NCBI GenBank assembly: GCA_020631405.1
Contig: JAHDHH010000001.1
Location: forward strand, 78,494-142,493
Direction: 5' to 3'
DNA from: Saprospiraceae bacterium
Lineage (GTDB): Bacteria; Bacteroidota; Bacteroidia; Chitinophagales; Saprospiraceae
DNA length: 64,000 bases
Of the stretch, positions 61,939 to 64,000 are shown piece after piece; the first letter of the stretch is position 1, and every line of letters starts with the position of its first letter. Position numbers and translations under genes: made by a program. The notes under the pieces are model-generated. The model did no database searches. It had not been told where the DNA came from and worked only from the letters and a program-made list of their open reading frames with translations.

Positions 61939-63162
61939 ATGAGTAAACCTATTCAAATATACTTAGATTACAATTCAACAACACCTTGTGACCCAAGAGT
62001 TGTGGATGCTATGTTACCATATTTTTACGATATTCCGGGTAATGCGGCTAGTCGATCTCATCCATTTGGGTGGCAAGCAGAAGAAGCAGTTGATTATGGA
62101 AGAGAACAAATTGCTAATCTATTGGCTGTAGACTCAAAAGAAATCATCTTTACATCTGGTGCTACAGAGTCCGACAACCTAGCGTTGAAAGGTGCATTCG
62201 AAATGTATGCTCGGAAGGGTAACCACATCATTACGCTTACAACAGAACACAAAGCTGTCCTAGACTCTTGCAAGAAGATTGAGAAGATGGGTGGTGAGGT
62301 GACTTACCTGGATGTAGAAGAGGATGGATTAGTAGATTTGGCTAAGTTAGAAGCAGCAATTAAGCCAAATACCATTATGATCTCTATCATGTGGGCCAAC
62401 AATGAAACAGGAGTCATTCAACCTATGAAGGCGATTGGTGACCTTTGTGCTAAGCATGGCATTCTGTTTATGACTGATGCTACACAGGCTGTAGGAAAGA
62501 TTAAAACCCATCCTAAAGAATTAGGTATACACTTGATGGCGTTTACTTCTCACAAGATGTACGGTCCTAAGGGTGTTGGAGCTCTTTTTGTCAATAGGAA
62601 AAACCCAAGAGTGAAAGTGACATCACAGCTCGATGGTGGAGGACATGAGAGAGGGATGAGGTCTGGTACGTTGAATGTACCTGGTATAGTTGGATTTGGT
62701 AAGGCTGCGGAGATTGCAATGCAAGAAATGGAACAAGATGCAGCTAGACTAAGAGTACTCAGAGACAAATTAGAATCAGCATTCAAAGATCAAATTGAAG
62801 AGGTCTATGTCAATGGTAATGTAGATCATAGAATGCCCCATGTCACTAATATCTCATTTAAGCATGTCGAAGGCGAGGGATTGATGATGACATTCAACCA
62901 AAATATAGCAGTCTCTTCAGGATCTGCATGTACGTCGGCGTCATTGGAGCCATCTTATGTACTGATTGCCTTAGGCTTAGGTGACGACTTGGCAGTGAGT
63001 TCTATCAGGTTTAGCCTTGGAAGGTTCACCACTGAAGAAGAAATAGACAAAGCAATAGAATTAATATCAACTGGTGTCAATCATATGAGAGACTTGAGTC
63101 CGATATGGGAGATGTATAAAGAAGGTGTAGACCTAGATGCTGTAGTGTGGACAGAACACTAA
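61939..63162 (+). CDS. iscS: Cysteine desulfurase IscS
   Basis: PLP enzyme that takes sulfur from cysteine for Fe-S clusters and thiolated RNA. 407 residues. N-terminus IYLDYNSTTPCDPRV, PLP Lys206 in FTSHKMYGPKGVG, and the catalytic loop SSGSACTSASLEPSYV with Cys331. The long loop form marks it as IscS rather than SufS. First gene of an iscS-iscU-iscA operon; 60 bases to iscU. Confidence 0.96.
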   Translation: MSKPIQIYLDYNSTTPCDPRVVDAMLPYFYDIPGNAASRSHPFGWQAEEAVDYGREQIANLLAVDSKEIIFTSGATESDNLALKGAFEMYARKGNHIITLTTEHKAVLDSCKKIEKMGGEVTYLDVEEDGLVDLAKLEAAIKPNTIMISIMWANNETGVIQPMKAIGDLCAKHGILFMTDATQAVGKIKTHPKELGIHLMAFTSHKMYGPKGVGALFVNRKNPRVKVTSQLDGGGHERGMRSGTLNVPGIVGFGKAAEIAMQEMEQDAARLRVLRDKLESAFKDQIEEVYVNGNVDHRMPHVTNISFKHVEGEGLMMTFNQNIAVSSGSACTSASLEPSYVLIALGLGDDLAVSSIRFSLGRFTTEEEIDKAIELISTGVNHMRDLSPIWEMYKEGVDLDAVVWTEH

Positions 63163-63222
63163 ACATCAAGAACTAAAACATTAGAATTAGCGTTAAGACA
63201 ATAACAGAAATAATAGAAGAAC

Positions 63223-63612
63223 ATGGCATATTCAGAAAAAGTAATGGATCATTTTGAGAATCCAAGAAATGTAGGAACATTGGATAAGAGTAAGAACAAT
63301 GTAGGTACAGGTCTAGTAGGTGCTCCCGAGTGTGGTGATGTTATGAGACTTCAGATTGAAGTTAACGAAGATGATGGTACTATCAAAGATGCTAAATTCA
63401 AGACATTTGGATGTGGTTCGGCGATTGCTTCATCATCATTAGCTACTGAGTGGCTTAAGGGAAAGTCTATCGATGATGCCTTAGCTATTGACAATATGGA
63501 TATTGTTGAAGAGCTAGCCTTGCCTCCAGTTAAGATACATTGTTCTGTATTAGCAGAAGATGCAATCAAGAGTGCAATATCTGATTATAAAGAAAAAAAC
63601 GGCTTGTCATAA
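63223..63612 (+). CDS. iscU: Fe-S cluster scaffold IscU
   Basis: Receives sulfur from IscS and builds a [2Fe-2S] cluster. 129 residues. The three conserved Cys are in GAPECGDVMRL, FGCGSAIASSS and KIHCSVLAEDAI, and the family N-terminus YSEKVMDHFENPRNVG is intact. Lies right behind iscS; its stop is one base before the iscA ATG. Confidence 0.96.
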   Translation: MAYSEKVMDHFENPRNVGTLDKSKNNVGTGLVGAPECGDVMRLQIEVNEDDGTIKDAKFKTFGCGSAIASSSLATEWLKGKSIDDALAIDNMDIVEELALPPVKIHCSVLAEDAIKSAISDYKEKNGLS

Positions 63613-63613
63613 T

Positions 63614-63940
63614 ATGTTGTTTGTAGCAGATACAGCAAAAGAAAAGATAGAAGAGCTCATGTCCAGGGGAGATGTGACAGACAAGCACTTCGTAAGGGTA
63701 TCGGTCACTAGTGGCGGATGTTCAGGGTTGTCTTATAATTTAGACTTCGATGACACTTCATTAGAAAATGATCAGGTATTTGAAGACAACGGTGTCAAGG
63801 TTGTTACCGATCTGAAGAGCTTTCTTTACTTGTGCAACACTACTTTAGAGTTTAGTTCAGGACTTGATGGCAAGGGGTTTTACTTTAATAACCCAAACGC
63901 TGCAAGGACTTGTGGCTGTGGGGAGAGTTTCTCTTTGTAA
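63614..63940 (+). CDS. iscA: Fe-S cluster assembly protein IscA
   Basis: A-type carrier that holds iron or a [4Fe-4S] cluster on its way to target enzymes. 108 residues with the three cluster Cys in SGGCSGLSYNL and CGCGESF at the C-terminus. The first ATG after the iscU stop (63614) gives the usual N-terminus FVADTAKEKIEELM; an upstream in-frame extension to 63560 lies inside iscU and is unlikely. Third gene of the isc set; hscA, hscB and fdx, if present, would lie beyond the window. Confidence 0.93.
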   Translation: MLFVADTAKEKIEELMSRGDVTDKHFVRVSVTSGGCSGLSYNLDFDDTSLENDQVFEDNGVKVVTDLKSFLYLCNTTLEFSSGLDGKGFYFNNPNAARTCGCGESFSL

Positions 63941-64000
63941 AAGTATTTGTTTTATTGAATGTATTTATGTTAGTATGTTTTTTATACTTCTAAAACAGAA

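Overview
The window is a contiguous piece of a chromosome from a member of the Bacteroidota, probably in or near the Saprospiria. That placement is an inference. It rests on low G+C, several large secreted proteins ending in type IX secretion (T9SS) sorting domains, a short primary sigma factor without region 1.1, a fused E1 alpha/beta 2-oxoacid dehydrogenase, Bacteroidota-style TAnnTTTG -7 promoter elements, and a dcw cluster in the usual Bacteroidota order. I see no rRNA, tRNA, insertion sequence, prophage or CRISPR array.

Layout. 1-4844: the 3' end of a LuxR-type response regulator, a cysteine-rich secreted protein, a small lipoprotein and a thermolysin-like (M4) protease with a beta-propeller and T9SS tail. 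4845-9606: a GT9 heptosyltransferase-like enzyme, a prohibitin-like SPFH protein, purC, a degenerate Nudix-fold protein and two uncharacterised proteins. 9645-13232 (minus): rpoD-like sigma factor, pnp and rpsO. 13360-25172: a YciI-like secreted protein, a 2170-residue G8/CEMIP-like surface protein with 11 MopE-type calcium repeats, a second M4 protease, a helical secreted protein and an alpha/beta hydrolase. 25241-29617: DoxX-like protein, Kv-type channel with a C-terminal zinc ribbon, DUF547-beta-barrel fusion, yaaA and a DUF1573 protein. 29826-32996: E1 alpha/beta fusion and a dolichyl-phosphate-mannose-synthase-like GT2.

33319-48564 is the division and cell wall (dcw) cluster: mraZ-rsmH-ftsL-ftsI-murE-mraY-murD-ftsW-murG-murC-ftsQ-ftsA-ftsZ, mostly with overlapping or very short junctions. 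Upstream of mraZ lies a four-copy, exactly 10-bp-spaced array that matches the known style of MraZ operators and runs into the predicted -7 element. Between murE and mraY there is a strong terminator-like hairpin with no room for a promoter before the mraY start, which suggests attenuation inside the operon.

48943-59085: plsC, a DEAD-box helicase, the PDH E2 subunit, recR, a GT2 fused to a remnant of a sugar-phosphate transferase, an M20 amidohydrolase, an NtrC-type response regulator without a DNA-binding domain, a LOG-family protein and bcp. 59160-63940: an M23 peptidase, meaB and an iscS-iscU-iscA Fe-S assembly operon.

Functionally the window joins core housekeeping (division, RNA decay and ribosome, purines, 2-oxoacid oxidation, Fe-S clusters) with a secreted degradative set of two M4 proteases and a polysaccharide-binding or -cleaving G8 protein. 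No single obviously new multi-gene system is visible. The most promising leads are regulatory (mraZ operator array, murE-mraY hairpin) and architectural (G8/MopE protein, GT2-sugar transferase hybrid, DUF547-barrel fusion, HTH-less NtrC).
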